This document shows, piece after piece, positions 8,194 through 17,372 of a stretch of 64,000 bases of DNA. Each line of letters starts with the position of its first letter. Position 1 is the stretch's first letter. The stretch covers positions 186,001 to 250,000 of the forward strand of contig JOAA01000008.1 in the NCBI GenBank assembly GCA_000720375.1. Reading direction: 5' to 3'. The position numbers and the translations under genes are program-made. Below the pieces are notes generated by a model. The model was given only the letters and a program-made list of their open reading frames with translations, ran no database searches and was not told where the DNA came from. This DNA comes from Rhodococcus rhodnii. Lineage in GTDB: Bacteria > Actinomycetota > Actinomycetes > Mycobacteriales > Pseudonocardiaceae.

Positions 8194-9505
8194 CGTCCGG
8201 ATCCGGCTGACTGTGCTGGCGGTGTTGCTCGTCGGCGCGGGACTGGTCGCGGGTTCGGCGATCCTGCTTGCCCTGGTGGAGAACGATCTTGCCGTCGGCG
8301 CCGAGATCACCGCGAAACAACGGGCACGGGACACCGCGGCACTCGTCGCCGCAGGCGACTTACCGACCACAATGGACGGTCATATCGTCCAAGTGGTCGC
8401 CGAGAACGGCAAGGTCATCGCGGCAAGCCATGACCTGCGAGGCCTTCCCCCGCTGCTCACCCAGCGGCCGGCCGACAACCTCGTGCTGGAGACGTTGCGG
8501 TCGGTGTCGTTCGGCGAGGGCGGCGACTACCTCGTCGTCGGCGTGCGGAGCACGTACAACGCCCAGCCTGTGGCCGTCTACGCGGCAACTTCGCTGGAAG
8601 TGGTCTCGGACGGCGTCGAGGCGACCACATCCGGCCTGACCGTGGCGGTCCCCGTGCTGCTGGCGATCATCGGTGCGGCGTCGTGGTTCCTGGTCAAACG
8701 TGCGCTGCGGCCGGTCGAGGAGATACGCCGTCAGGTCGCCGAGATCACCGCAAGCGAACTCGACCGCCGCGTGCCCGTGCCCCAGACGAAAGACGAACTG
8801 TCGCGGCTGGCCATGACGATGAACGAGATGCTCGCCCGCCTGCAGGACGCACACGAACGCCAACGCCGGTTCGTCGGCGACGCCGCCCACGAACTGCGCA
8901 GCCCTTTGGCGGCCATCCGGACCCAAGTGGAAGTCGGCCTCGCCCACCCCACGGACACGGACTGGATCACTCTGGCCCGAGACCTGCACCGGGAAGGCAC
9001 GCGGATGGACCGCCTCGCCGACGAACTGCTGGCACTGTCCAGCGCCGACGGGGACAGAGCGGCCGAAACCGTCGACCTCGACGAGCTTGTGCTGTTGGAA
9101 GTCGAAGCGGTCCGCGCCCGTGCCCGCGTGCCGGTCGACCTGTCCACGCTGTCGGCCGCCCGGCTCAACGGCCGCCCGGACCAGCTGCGCGGCGTGATCC
9201 GTAACCTGCTGGACAACGCCGAACGCCACGCGCACTCGATGGTGACGGTCGGTCTCTTCGCCGACAATTCCATGGCTGAACTGATCGTCTCCGACGACGG
9301 CGACGGCATCCCCGCGGAGGATCGCGAGCGCGTGTTCGACCGTTTCTCCCGCCTGCAACCCGCGCGCGACCGGGACAGCGGCGGCGCGGGCCTTGGCCTC
9401 GCGATCGTCCGCGACGTCGTCACCGCGCACGACGGCAACGTCTGGATCGCCGATACCCCAACCGGCGCGACGTTCCACGTCCGTCTGCCGCTGTCGTCCA
9501 CTTAG
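8183..9505 (+). CDS. Sensor histidine kinase, partner of the upstream regulator
   Basis: The start is the ATG read as MAASVRIRLTVLAVLL, inside the end of the regulator gene; the longer reading frame lacks a better start. Layout over 440 residues: TM1 (about 7-30), an extracytoplasmic sensor loop of roughly 130 residues, TM2 (about 155-175), HAMP, dimerisation domain with phospho-acceptor His236 in DAAHELRSPLAAIR, and a catalytic ATPase domain with N-box NLLDNAERHA, G1 DDGDGIP and G2 GGAGLGLAIV. It senses an extracellular or membrane signal and phosphorylates the regulator. The stimulus is unknown; the divergent RND pumps make a drug, metal or envelope stress plausible. Confidence 0.95.
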   Translation: MAASVRIRLTVLAVLLVGAGLVAGSAILLALVENDLAVGAEITAKQRARDTAALVAAGDLPTTMDGHIVQVVAENGKVIAASHDLRGLPPLLTQRPADNLVLETLRSVSFGEGGDYLVVGVRSTYNAQPVAVYAATSLEVVSDGVEATTSGLTVAVPVLLAIIGAASWFLVKRALRPVEEIRRQVAEITASELDRRVPVPQTKDELSRLAMTMNEMLARLQDAHERQRRFVGDAAHELRSPLAAIRTQVEVGLAHPTDTDWITLARDLHREGTRMDRLADELLALSSADGDRAAETVDLDELVLLEVEAVRARARVPVDLSTLSAARLNGRPDQLRGVIRNLLDNAERHAHSMVTVGLFADNSMAELIVSDDGDGIPAEDRERVFDRFSRLQPARDRDSGGAGLGLAIVRDVVTAHDGNVWIADTPTGATFHVRLPLSST

Positions 9506-9508
9506 GAC

Positions 9509-10291
9509 CTACCAGCGGTCGGTCCACTTCGCGCTCTTCGCGTCGGCGATCTCGGCGGCGGGCGGCAGTTCGACCGGAGGCGTGCTGTCCCAGTCGGAGA
9601 ACTTGGTGACCTTGGTGTTCCTGTTGCCGTCGTCGCCCGTCGACCGCTGTTCGACCTTGACCGGCAAGCCGTCGTGGTTGACCCACACCGTCGCCTCGAC
9701 CGGTTTCTTGCGCGCGGTGTTCGGATTGGACTCCACGTTCGCGGCCGCCGTGAGCTCGTAGCGCCACACACCCTGGTCGTCGGTGCCCGGCGAGATCACC
9801 AGTGTGCTGGGGTCGAGGTCGATGAACACGCTGCCGGGGTGCAGATCGTTGAACGTCATCACGACATCCCGTTCGACGTTCGGGAAGGTGCTGAGATCGA
9901 GCTTCACCCAGCGCTTGCCCTGCGGCAGGGTCAATCGCGTGTCCTGCAGGTAGATCTCGCGGGAGAACCGCTCGATCGCCACGGACTCGAGCACAGCCTC
10001 CGAGTAGTGGGACTTGACCCGCTCGACCATGCGTTGTGTCGGCTCCGGCGTGCCCTCGGTGTGCATGCCCTTGGACAACGGGCTCATCTCACCTTTGCGC
10101 GTCCACCACCAAGCCTGCCGCCCTTCCGACTTGAACTCGGCGTCGAACCTGACCGACCCGGCCTCCCGCATCCGCTCGGTCCACGCCTCCAACGAACCCG
10201 GCGGCGCCTGCGCGGGCGCATCCCGCACACCACACCCAGCGGCGAGAAGCACCACCACGACAAGACCGAAGATCCGCATCATTCGCCGCAA
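9509..10291 (-). CDS. Putative LppX/LprG-like lipoprotein
   Basis: A 260-residue lipoprotein with signal peptide and lipobox VLLAAGC near residue 20. The mature part begins with a low-complexity linker, then SLEAWTERMREAGSVRFDAEF, a central region including KWVKLDLS, and a C-terminal VWVNHDGLPVKVEQ. This layout (cone-shaped antiparallel sheet that binds lipid or covers a lipoprotein carrier) is typical of actinobacterial LppX/LprAFG-type or DUF-class lipoproteins; assignment is by pattern only. Two adjacent Met codons near the start (10291 and 10282/10279) leave the exact start open. It is convergent with the kinase gene with a 3-nt gap and no obvious terminator. It may report on the envelope for the two-component system, but nothing in the sequence shows this. 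Confidence 0.75.
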   Translation of the reverse strand: MRRMMRIFGLVVVVLLAAGCGVRDAPAQAPPGSLEAWTERMREAGSVRFDAEFKSEGRQAWWWTRKGEMSPLSKGMHTEGTPEPTQRMVERVKSHYSEAVLESVAIERFSREIYLQDTRLTLPQGKRWVKLDLSTFPNVERDVVMTFNDLHPGSVFIDLDPSTLVISPGTDDQGVWRYELTAAANVESNPNTARKKPVEATVWVNHDGLPVKVEQRSTGDDGNRNTKVTKFSDWDSTPPVELPPAAEIADAKSAKWTDRW

Positions 10292-10671
10292 AATACTCTC
10301 GCGGGCACCCCGGCGAAGCGAATTCGCCGAAGTGCCTGTTGCTAAAGCACAGTCCAGGAGTCACCGCGGGGGACGTTCTCCCAGTGCCGAACAACCGCGA
10401 CCTGTACCGGCGTGAACTGGTGACAGTGCCCGCAGGCAGGCCTGAGTCGGATTCATCGCTGAGGATCTGCCGTTCGCCGATGATCTCCCGCCGGCGTCGG
10501 CCCACGCCACCACGAACGTTTCCGCGACCAGGTCTTCGGCGGTGGTCGCGCCTACCCGCCAAGCGAGACAGCGATGCAACCCTGGCGCGTACGCATCGAA
10601 CCCCGCCACCGCGCTCACGCCAGTCCACTGTGTACCCGGGGCGACCGGGCGCCACGTCCTGCGCAACGACG
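10292..10671. other. Intergenic region without an intact gene
   Basis: About 380 nt between the lipoprotein start and the terminator of leuB. No open frame here has both a convincing start and coherent protein character. The only recognisable coding trace is the sigma-factor fragment listed separately. The promoter of the lipoprotein should lie in its left part, but I could not pick out clear -10/-35 elements. Confidence 0.6.
10500..10620 (-). pseudogene. Fragment of an ECF sigma factor (region 2)
   Basis: One minus-strand frame reads FDAYAPGLHRCLAWRVG then ATTAEDLVAETFVVAWADA. This matches sigma-70 region 2 of ECF sigma factors, where the pattern is (Y..LYR.A.RR.G....AEDLVAETF..AWR). Only about 40 residues are coherent; downstream the frame degenerates and no region 4 can be found in any frame before the lipoprotein gene. 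It is therefore a decayed or truncated gene. It may be the remains of a sigma factor once paired with the adjacent lipoprotein gene. Confidence 0.55.
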
Positions 10672-10705
10672 AAGGCCGCCTCCACGAAGCCGTGGAGGCG
10701 GCCTT
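10672..10705 (-). terminator. Hairpin terminator after leuB
   Basis: A perfect 14-bp inverted repeat, AAGGCCGCCTCCAC and its complement with a 6-nt loop (GAAGCC), lies 12 nt beyond the leuB stop. No U tract follows, which is common in high-GC actinobacteria. Confidence 0.8.
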
Positions 10706-10717
10706 GAGCTGCGAAAA

Positions 10718-11761
10718 CTAAGCGGTCGTGCGTGAGGAGTTCGACGACACCAGCGCGGCGAGCCGGTCGCCGATCGCGTACGTGCCGCCAGGCGAGGAGT
10801 GGTCGCGGGTCGCCAGGTCGAAGGCCACCGAGGCCTCGATCCGCCGCGCCGCTTCCCGCTCACCCAGGTGATCCAGCAGCAGCGCGACCGACAGCACCGC
10901 GGCCGTCGGGTCCGCGACACCCTGGCCGGCGATGTCCGGGGCGCTGCCGTGCACAGGCTCGAACATGCTCGGGTTGCGCCGGGTGATGTCGAGGTTGCCG
11001 GAGGCCGCGAGGCCGATGCCGCCGGTCACCGCCGCCGCGAGGTCCGTGAGGATGTCGCCGAACAGGTTGTCGGTGACGATCACGTCGAACCGGCCGGGGT
11101 CGGTGACCATGTGAATGGTCGTCGCGTCCACGTGCTGGTAGGCCACAGTCACATCCGGGTGCTGCAGCGACACCTCCTCGACCACCCGTGACCACAAAGA
11201 ACCGGCGTGCGCCAGCACGTTCGTCTTGTGCACGAGGGTCAGGTGCTTGCGTGGCCGAGCCGCGGCGCGGGCGAACGCGTCGCGGACAACGCGTTCCACG
11301 CCGAACGACGTGTTGACGCTGACCTCGGTCGCGATCTCGTGCGGTGTGTCCTTGCGCAACAGTCCGCCGTTGCCCGCGTAGAGCCCTTCCGTGCCCTCCC
11401 GGACGACGATCATGTCGATGTCACCCGGGTCCGCGATCGGGCTGCGAACGCCCGGGTACAGCCGCGCCGGGCGCAGGTTCACATGGTGGTCGAGTTCGAA
11501 GCGCAGCCGCAGCAGCAGCCCGCGCTCCAGAATTCCGCTCGGCACCGACGGATCGCCGACCGCGCCGAGCAGGATCGCGTCATGTTCCCGGAGTTCGCCG
11601 AGAACCGACTCTGGCAGCAACTCCCCCGTCGCGTGCCATCGAGCGGCCCCAAGGTCGTACCGGGTGATCTCAGCACTCGGAATGACCTCGCCGAGCACCT
11701 TGAGGGCCTCGGCGATCACTTCCGGCCCGATCCCGTCACCGGGGATCACCGCGAGCCGCAT
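10718..11761 (-). CDS. leuB: 3-isopropylmalate dehydrogenase
   Basis: Oxidises and decarboxylates 3-isopropylmalate to 2-oxoisocaproate (leucine pathway, NAD-dependent, cytosolic). The start [15 protein letters not shown] follows ACGGAGGTGTCTGC; a longer frame upstream has no ribosome site. The family signatures are visible: GDGIGPE at the N-terminus, [13 protein letters not shown], the metal/NAD site [14 protein letters not shown] and [16 protein letters not shown]. About 347 residues, typical of actinobacterial LeuB (slightly shorter than E. coli). A hairpin terminator follows. It precedes the subtilase and serA in the same strand direction, and recalls the leuB-serA proximity in mycobacteria. 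Confidence 0.97.
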   Translation of the reverse strand: MRLAVIPGDGIGPEVIAEALKVLGEVIPSAEITRYDLGAARWHATGELLPESVLGELREHDAILLGAVGDPSVPSGILERGLLLRLRFELDHHVNLRPARLYPGVRSPIADPGDIDMIVVREGTEGLYAGNGGLLRKDTPHEIATEVSVNTSFGVERVVRDAFARAAARPRKHLTLVHKTNVLAHAGSLWSRVVEEVSLQHPDVTVAYQHVDATTIHMVTDPGRFDVIVTDNLFGDILTDLAAAVTGGIGLAASGNLDITRRNPSMFEPVHGSAPDIAGQGVADPTAAVLSVALLLDHLGEREAARRIEASVAFDLATRDHSSPGGTYAIGDRLAALVSSNSSRTTA

Positions 11762-11886
11762 GCAGACACCTCCGTGGATACAGGCCCAGCCATCGGGCCA
11801 CACAGTTCAGGGAAGGCTACCCGCACCCGCCCGGTCATCCGTACCTCGACCACGCTTTGGGGGTCCCCCTTTCGGATCACGAAATC

Positions 11887-14800
11887 TCATTGTGCGGGAA
11901 TCCGCACCACCGCGGCACGATCACCGGTCGCATTGTGGTGGCTCAGCACCAGCAGACCCTCCGACTTGTCGAGACTCAGCACGGCCTTGTCCCGCCTGAT
12001 GGACAGCGCCGTGCCCGGCTTGGCGAGGAACACGAGCGCGTCCTCGCCTTGACCGGTCGCCCGCAGACCTGGCTTGAGCGGGTCGAACGACATTCCCTCC
12101 ACGCTGTCGATCAGGTTGGTGTCCGAACCGGGCGGGCTGTAGTACCCGGCCACGCCGACGGAGTACGAGATTCGCGCCGAGCCCGCGGCCGGGTCGATGC
12201 CGATCGCCTTGAGCGGCACCGGCAACACGGCCACGTTGGTGTCGAACACGCCCGTGTCCACGTCGCCCAGCGAACCGTTCAACGCCACGCGCGCCACCGA
12301 CGGGGTGCCGGGCTTTGCCAAGTCCACTGTGTTCACCACCCAGACGTCAGTTCCGGTGAGCTTCGTCACGGCCGCTTCGAAGTCCCACTTGCCGTCACCG
12401 TTCGTGTCGATGTCCACGTACGGAACCGTGTTGCTGCCTAGGTTGTACCAGTTCCCCCAAGTCGCGATGCCGAAGGCGAGGATCGCTTTCTCCGGTTTGC
12501 CTTGTTCGACCGCATACGGTGCAGTGGACGCAACGCCGACGTACCTCAGATCGCCGCCCTTGGCGGTGTCGTTGACCGTGCAGCCCTTTGTCAGATTGCG
12601 GCGGCACGACGGCAATTGCGGCGACGATGCCTGCAACTCCAGCACGCTGATCAGCGAACGGTACGACTGACTGCCGTCGCCTTGGTTGAGTCCCTTGCCG
12701 CGCAGCGCCAACAGGGCCTGTTCCCTGCTGTCGAAACTGATCTGAGGCTCGGTGCTGAGCTTGGCGACCGGCTTTGGCGCCGCGTACACCGGAACCCGCA
12801 GTGCCGGGCCGGACTTCGGGGTCAGCACGAGCCTGCCGGAGGCATCGGCGACGAACTGGCGGGCGTAGTCCTCCTGTACCGGTGCGACGGTCGGGTCGAT
12901 CGTCCTGCGCATCGCGAGCGGGTCGTCGACGCGCAGCGTGACCGTCACAGCTGCGGCCCCGCGCGGAGGCACGCGGACCGGGCCGCGGGAGACTTCGTAG
13001 CGGACGCCGGGGGTCTTGGTGATTTCCTGATAGGCCACGTCGAACTCGGCGGGCTTGCTGCCCTTGTTGACCAGCTTGACCGTCCGTGCGACGGACATCC
13101 GGTTCATGGCCTCGACGGTGCCGAACGAGACGCTCACCGCGCCCGGCGCCTCGAGCACCATCGCGAGCACCTGATTGTCCAAAGCGGACTGCGCATTCGC
13201 CCGCCCCGAGCCGACCCGTTGCGGTGCAAGCAGAATCCCGTTCGGCTCAGCGCGGACGTCATCGCCTGCGGTGTTCATCACCGCGGCTTTGACCTCCTCG
13301 ACCGACCAGTCCGGGTGCGTCTGCCGGACGAGGGCGGCGATCCCGGCGACGAGTGGCGTGGCCATCGAGGTCCCGCTGATCACCAAGGTCTGGTTGCCAC
13401 TGCCGGAAAGCGCCGATGCGATCGTGTCACCGGGCGCGGCCACGTCGGGCTTCACGGCGGGGCCGCGTACTCCGCGTGAAGTGAAAACGCTTGGCGTGTC
13501 GTTGATCTCGGGTGAGTGGCTCTTGTACGTGCCACGCTTCGAGCCGAGCATGCGCACGGTCAGTGTGCCCGCCTGCAGCGCGGGCAGCAGCGGCCTGGTC
13601 GCGGTCGCGGTGAATTGGAAGATCGGCAGACTGTCGATGCCGGCGATGCCCGCGTCGAAGTGGTCCGTGGCCGACGGCAGCAGCACGCCCGCAGCACCGG
13701 CGACTTTCGCGTGCGCGGAACGGCCGGCGGAGCCACACCGGCGACTGGAGTCGGCGGGATCCCAGTCGAGCCAGACGAACTTGCCCGCGACCCTGGTCTT
13801 GTCCGCCTCAGCGAACGGATCACAGCCGTCCTTGTTGGACTCACCGCTCATGGTGACCACGGGCTTGGTCAGATCAAGCTGGTCATAACCCTTGTAGACC
13901 ATGCCGTACTGGCCGCCCGCCTCGACCTTTTCCGGAGCGGTCACTTCGACCGCGTCTCGCAAGACGTACGGATCGCGCGTGCTCGCGACGGTCAGCGCTT
14001 CAGGCGTGTTGCCAGGCGCGCCACCGATGTCGTACACATCGCCGCCATTACCGCCCGCGATCACCGACAGCACGCCGTTGCGCGCCAGCTTGCGTACGAA
14101 CAGGCTGTCGGGGTCGTCCGGCGCACCGAAGTCGCTGCCCAGCGACATGTTCACGATGTCGAGCCGATCGGTGAAGTCGCCGTCCGCGTTCGGATCGAGC
14201 GCCCAGTCCATGGCTTTCGCGGTCAGCTCGGTCGCGCCGAGGCAGCCGAAGATCTTGATGGCGTAGATCAAGGCCTTGGGTGCGGAGCCAGGACCGATCC
14301 GCATGTCGTCGGTCTTGAGCTTGGTGTAGTCGCCACGGAACGTGGCGCCGTCGGCAGTCACGCCGAAACCCGCGGCGGTCCCGGCGACGTGTGTGCCGTG
14401 ATCGCCGCACGAGATCGGATTCGGGTCGGGCGCGGGAGTCTTCGACCCCAGCGAGCCGGAGGAGTCGTACTGGTCGCCCGCGAGATCCGTGCCGCCTATG
14501 ACCTTTTCGGTCGGGAAGTAGCCTGCTTCGACCTTGGTCCGGTCGATCGCGTTGTAGGCGTCCGGCGTGCCGGGGCCGCCAAACGTGGCGTGAGTGTAGT
14601 CGACGCCGTCGTCGATGATGCCGATCCGGACCTTGTCACCGAGCTTGCCGGTGTTCTGCCAGGCATTGACGGTCTTGGTGACCTGGACGGCGCTGGCGTT
14701 CGTGCGAGTCTTCGGCACAACCGGACGGATCGACTGAACCTCAGGTTTCGTGGCCAGCTCCCGGATCGCTGCCGCATCGGCTCGGATGACCATGCCCGCG

Positions 14801-15195
14801 ACCGCGTTGGCCGTCGTGTAGACGAGCTGGGCGTTCGAGTCCCTCGTTTTCAGGGCTCCGGACAGCGTGTCAGCCGTCTGGGCGATCTCTTCGGCGGCTT
14901 CGCGGGCTTTCTGCTTGGCCTGCTCGCGGTTGCCACCGGCCCTAGTGGACTGTTCGTTGTAGACGTCCACGGCAGGGCGCTTGGCGAACTCGACGAACGC
15001 GGTGGCCGGTCCGGTGTTGGCCACGCGCGCGGAGACCTTGTCGGTGCTGGGCAACTGTCTGACCGGGAGGCTCGCCGCCAGCGGGAAATCGCTTGGTTTG
15101 CTGGTCGCGGTGCCTGCGGTCGTCACGCTCGCAACGAGCACGAGCGTGACCGTAGCGATCACCGGACGCCTTCTCCACCCGGTCGGACGGGCCAC
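11887..15195 (-). CDS. Secreted S8 subtilisin-like serine protease with PA insert
   Basis: A 1102-residue secreted protease. An N-terminal signal peptide (WRRRPVIATVTLVLVAS) is followed by an I9-like propeptide (about 60-165, with FVEFAKRPAVDVY). The catalytic domain contains Asp195 (GIIDDGVDYTH), His266 (GDHGTHVAGTAAG), the oxyanion Asn in VIAGGNGGD and Ser610 (GTSMATPLVAG). Between His and Ser there is a PA-type insertion (about 440-565), and after the catalytic core a long C-terminal beta-rich region of about 440 residues, partly Fn3-like. No sorting motif or membrane anchor is visible, so it is probably released. It sits between leuB and serA and is not functionally linked to them; an accessory gene in a core block. 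Confidence 0.95.
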   Translation of the reverse strand: MARPTGWRRRPVIATVTLVLVASVTTAGTATSKPSDFPLAASLPVRQLPSTDKVSARVANTGPATAFVEFAKRPAVDVYNEQSTRAGGNREQAKQKAREAAEEIAQTADTLSGALKTRDSNAQLVYTTANAVAGMVIRADAAAIRELATKPEVQSIRPVVPKTRTNASAVQVTKTVNAWQNTGKLGDKVRIGIIDDGVDYTHATFGGPGTPDAYNAIDRTKVEAGYFPTEKVIGGTDLAGDQYDSSGSLGSKTPAPDPNPISCGDHGTHVAGTAAGFGVTADGATFRGDYTKLKTDDMRIGPGSAPKALIYAIKIFGCLGATELTAKAMDWALDPNADGDFTDRLDIVNMSLGSDFGAPDDPDSLFVRKLARNGVLSVIAGGNGGDVYDIGGAPGNTPEALTVASTRDPYVLRDAVEVTAPEKVEAGGQYGMVYKGYDQLDLTKPVVTMSGESNKDGCDPFAEADKTRVAGKFVWLDWDPADSSRRCGSAGRSAHAKVAGAAGVLLPSATDHFDAGIAGIDSLPIFQFTATATRPLLPALQAGTLTVRMLGSKRGTYKSHSPEINDTPSVFTSRGVRGPAVKPDVAAPGDTIASALSGSGNQTLVISGTSMATPLVAGIAALVRQTHPDWSVEEVKAAVMNTAGDDVRAEPNGILLAPQRVGSGRANAQSALDNQVLAMVLEAPGAVSVSFGTVEAMNRMSVARTVKLVNKGSKPAEFDVAYQEITKTPGVRYEVSRGPVRVPPRGAAAVTVTLRVDDPLAMRRTIDPTVAPVQEDYARQFVADASGRLVLTPKSGPALRVPVYAAPKPVAKLSTEPQISFDSREQALLALRGKGLNQGDGSQSYRSLISVLELQASSPQLPSCRRNLTKGCTVNDTAKGGDLRYVGVASTAPYAVEQGKPEKAILAFGIATWGNWYNLGSNTVPYVDIDTNGDGKWDFEAAVTKLTGTDVWVVNTVDLAKPGTPSVARVALNGSLGDVDTGVFDTNVAVLPVPLKAIGIDPAAGSARISYSVGVAGYYSPPGSDTNLIDSVEGMSFDPLKPGLRATGQGEDALVFLAKPGTALSIRRDKAVLSLDKSEGLLVLSHHNATGDRAAVVRIPAQ

Positions 15196-15312
15196 GCATG
15201 CCTCACTCTCCGCGCATTGTTGATGCCGGAAAGCAACCTATCCGCGAATGGCGTAGCGACCTAGTACATTCGGGCTAACTTCAGCTGGTCGGGTTGTGCC
15301 GGGACGATCAAA

Positions 15313-15367
15313 CGCCCCCAAAGTGGCGTTGAGAGCGTCAGGTGCTCCCAACGCCGCTTTGGGGGCG
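15313..15367. terminator. Large intergenic hairpin after serA
   Basis: Arms CGCCCCCAAAGTGGCGTTG (15313-15331) and its near-perfect reverse complement (15349-15367, one G/T-type mismatch) with a 17-nt loop, 14 nt past the serA stop. Probably the serA terminator; the form recalls dispersed hairpin repeats of Pseudonocardiales genomes. Confidence 0.75.
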
Positions 15368-15380
15368 CAAGGTCAGCGGA

Positions 15381-16979
15381 TCAGGCGTCGAACTGCACGG
15401 CGCGGATGTTCGTCGCCGAGATGCTCAGGCCGATCGAGTCGAGCACGGAGGCGTCCACCTGGCGGTCGACGCGCAGCAGCATGATCGCGTCATTGCCGGA
15501 CTTCGTCTGGCTGATCTGCGCGGCCTCGATGTTGATGCCGGTCTCGCCGAGCAGGGTGCCGACCGTGCCCATCACGCCCGGGCGGTCCGGGTACGCGGCG
15601 AGCAGCACGGTGCCCTCAGCGCGAAGGTCGAAGCTGCGGCCGTTGAACCCGACGATCTTCTCGACCTGGGCGAGGCCTGAGACCGTTCCCGACACCGTGA
15701 TCGAAGCGCCGTCCGCGTAGACCGCGCGCAGCGTGACCAGGCTGCGGTGCGCCGCGCTCTCCGACTCCTTGACCAGGTCGACCTCGACGCCGAGTTCCGA
15801 GGCGAGGCGCGGGGCGTTCACGAAGGTCACCTGCGATTCCACGATGCCGTGGAAAGCACCGCGCAGCGCCGCGAGCGGCAGGATCGATACGTCCTCATTG
15901 GACAGTTCACCGCGTACCTCGACGGTGATCGACGTCGGCGCTCCGCTGCCCGTCGCCGCCAGGACGAGGCCCAGCTTCTGGGTCAGCGGCAGGTATGGAC
16001 GCACCTCCTCGCCGACCGCGCCGCCCGCGACGTTCACACCATCGGGTACGAAATCGCCGCGCAGGGCCAGCAGCACGCTGCGGGCGACGTCCGTGCCCGC
16101 GCGGTCCTGGGCCTCCGCTGTCGACGCGCCCAGGTGGGGGGTGACCACGACGTTCGGCAGGCCGAAGAGCGGGCTGGCGGTCGTCGGCTCGGTGGCGAAC
16201 ACGTCGATGCCCGCGCCGCCGACCTGGCCCGACTGGATCGCGTCCGCCAGCGCCTGCTCGTCGATCAGGCCACCACGGGCGGCGTTCACGATCAGCACGC
16301 CCTTCTTGGCCTTCGCCAGCTGGTCCGCGCCGATCAGGCCCTTGGTCTCCGGGGTCTTGGGCAGGTGCACCGAAATGAAGTCGGCCCTGGCCAGCAGCTC
16401 GTCCAGCTCGACGAGCTCGATGCCCAGCTGCGCGGCGCGCGCGGGCGAGACGTACGGGTCGTAGGCGATCAACGAAGTGCCGAAGGCGGCGAGGCGCGCG
16501 GCGAACAGCTGACCGATCTTGCCAAGGCCGACGACACCGACGGTCTTGCCGTTGATCTCGACGCCCGAGTACGCGCTGCGCTTCCACGCGCCGCCCTGCA
16601 GGCTCTGGTCGGCTGCGGGGATCCGGCGGGCGACGGCCAGCAGCAGGCCGACGGCGTGCTCGGCGGCCGAGACGATGTTCGACGTCGGCGCGTTCACCAC
16701 CAGCACGCCGCGCTCCGTGGCGGCGGGGACCTCGACGTTGTCCAGGCCGACACCGGCGCGCGCGACGACCTTCAGCCGTGAGGTCGCGGCGAGCACCTCG
16801 GCGTCCACTTTGGTCGCCGACCGGACGAGCAACGCGTCGGCGTTGGCGACCTCGGTGAGCAGTGCGGGACGGTCAGTGCCGTCGACGTGACGGACCTCGA
16901 CCTCCTCGCCGAATACGTCCAGCACGGACGGCGCCAGCTTTTCGGCGATCAGAACGACAGGTCGGCTGGTTGCAGTCAC
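15381..16979 (-). CDS. serA: D-3-phosphoglycerate dehydrogenase, type with ASB and ACT domains
   Basis: First step of serine biosynthesis: NAD-dependent oxidation of 3-phosphoglycerate. I prefer the GTG start (VTATSRPVVLIAEK) with GGAG nine bases upstream; it gives about 532 residues, the mycobacterial SerA size. Order: substrate domain, Rossmann domain (VGVVGLGKIGQLFAARL), catalytic Arg/Glu/His region (NAARGGLIDEQAL, VVTPHLGASTAEAQ), an intervening ASB domain (about 320-450) and a C-terminal ACT domain (LAAYPDRPGVMGTVG) that binds serine for feedback inhibition. Stand-alone transcription is likely, ending at the hairpin at 15313-15367. Confidence 0.96.
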   Translation of the reverse strand: MTATSRPVVLIAEKLAPSVLDVFGEEVEVRHVDGTDRPALLTEVANADALLVRSATKVDAEVLAATSRLKVVARAGVGLDNVEVPAATERGVLVVNAPTSNIVSAAEHAVGLLLAVARRIPAADQSLQGGAWKRSAYSGVEINGKTVGVVGLGKIGQLFAARLAAFGTSLIAYDPYVSPARAAQLGIELVELDELLARADFISVHLPKTPETKGLIGADQLAKAKKGVLIVNAARGGLIDEQALADAIQSGQVGGAGIDVFATEPTTASPLFGLPNVVVTPHLGASTAEAQDRAGTDVARSVLLALRGDFVPDGVNVAGGAVGEEVRPYLPLTQKLGLVLAATGSGAPTSITVEVRGELSNEDVSILPLAALRGAFHGIVESQVTFVNAPRLASELGVEVDLVKESESAAHRSLVTLRAVYADGASITVSGTVSGLAQVEKIVGFNGRSFDLRAEGTVLLAAYPDRPGVMGTVGTLLGETGINIEAAQISQTKSGNDAIMLLRVDRQVDASVLDSIGLSISATNIRAVQFDA

Positions 16980-17096
16980 GGCAACGCACTCCAATTGATC
17001 ATTTCATGATGTGGGAGACAGACCGGGTACAACGCCGGGCCCGGACGCACAGGAGTCTAAAGCCTCACAGGCACGTTACGAATGAGTTATGCCGCA

Positions 17097-17372
17097 CTAC
17101 CAGGGCTCGTCGAATTCACCTGCGCGAACACCCTGCACGAACGCATCCCACTCGCTGGGAGTGAACACCAGAATCGTCCCGTCCGGGTACTTCGAGTTGC
17201 GCATCGCCGTGTAGGTGACGCCGTCGGTGTGCTCGACGAACGCGATCTCCACGTACTCACCGTCCGGGTCGGCGCCCGGTTCGGCGGCGCGCTGCCATTC
17301 GGCGTTCGTCAGGTCGAGATTCCCGCGAACGTGGGCCTTGTCGTCGTAGATCGGCGCGCTGTCACCACTCAT
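17097..17372 (-). CDS. DUF397-family small protein
   Basis: A 91-residue acidic protein with the DUF397 pattern: NAEWQRAAE, DGEYVEIAFVE, MRNSKYPDGTILVFT and a final SEWDAFVQGVRAGEFD. The preferred start is MSGDSAPIYDD; upstream extension gives no ribosome site. It overlaps the upstream regulator gene by 11 nt and is probably translationally coupled to it. DUF397 proteins of streptomycetes are usually small partners of Scr1-type HTH regulators; the partner here is of MmyB type, which is less usual. Function: probable modulator of the regulator, not demonstrated. Confidence 0.85.
   Translation of the reverse strand: MSGDSAPIYDDKAHVRGNLDLTNAEWQRAAEPGADPDGEYVEIAFVEHTDGVTYTAMRNSKYPDGTILVFTPSEWDAFVQGVRAGEFDEPW

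Noticed and set aside
10089..10685. 198-codon minus frame between lipoprotein and leuB
   Set aside because: Crosses the lipoprotein start in another frame; only an unrelated frame has sigma-like residues.
13516..15264. 582-codon plus-strand frame
   Set aside because: Antisense shadow of the subtilase, whose catalytic triad is intact on the other strand.
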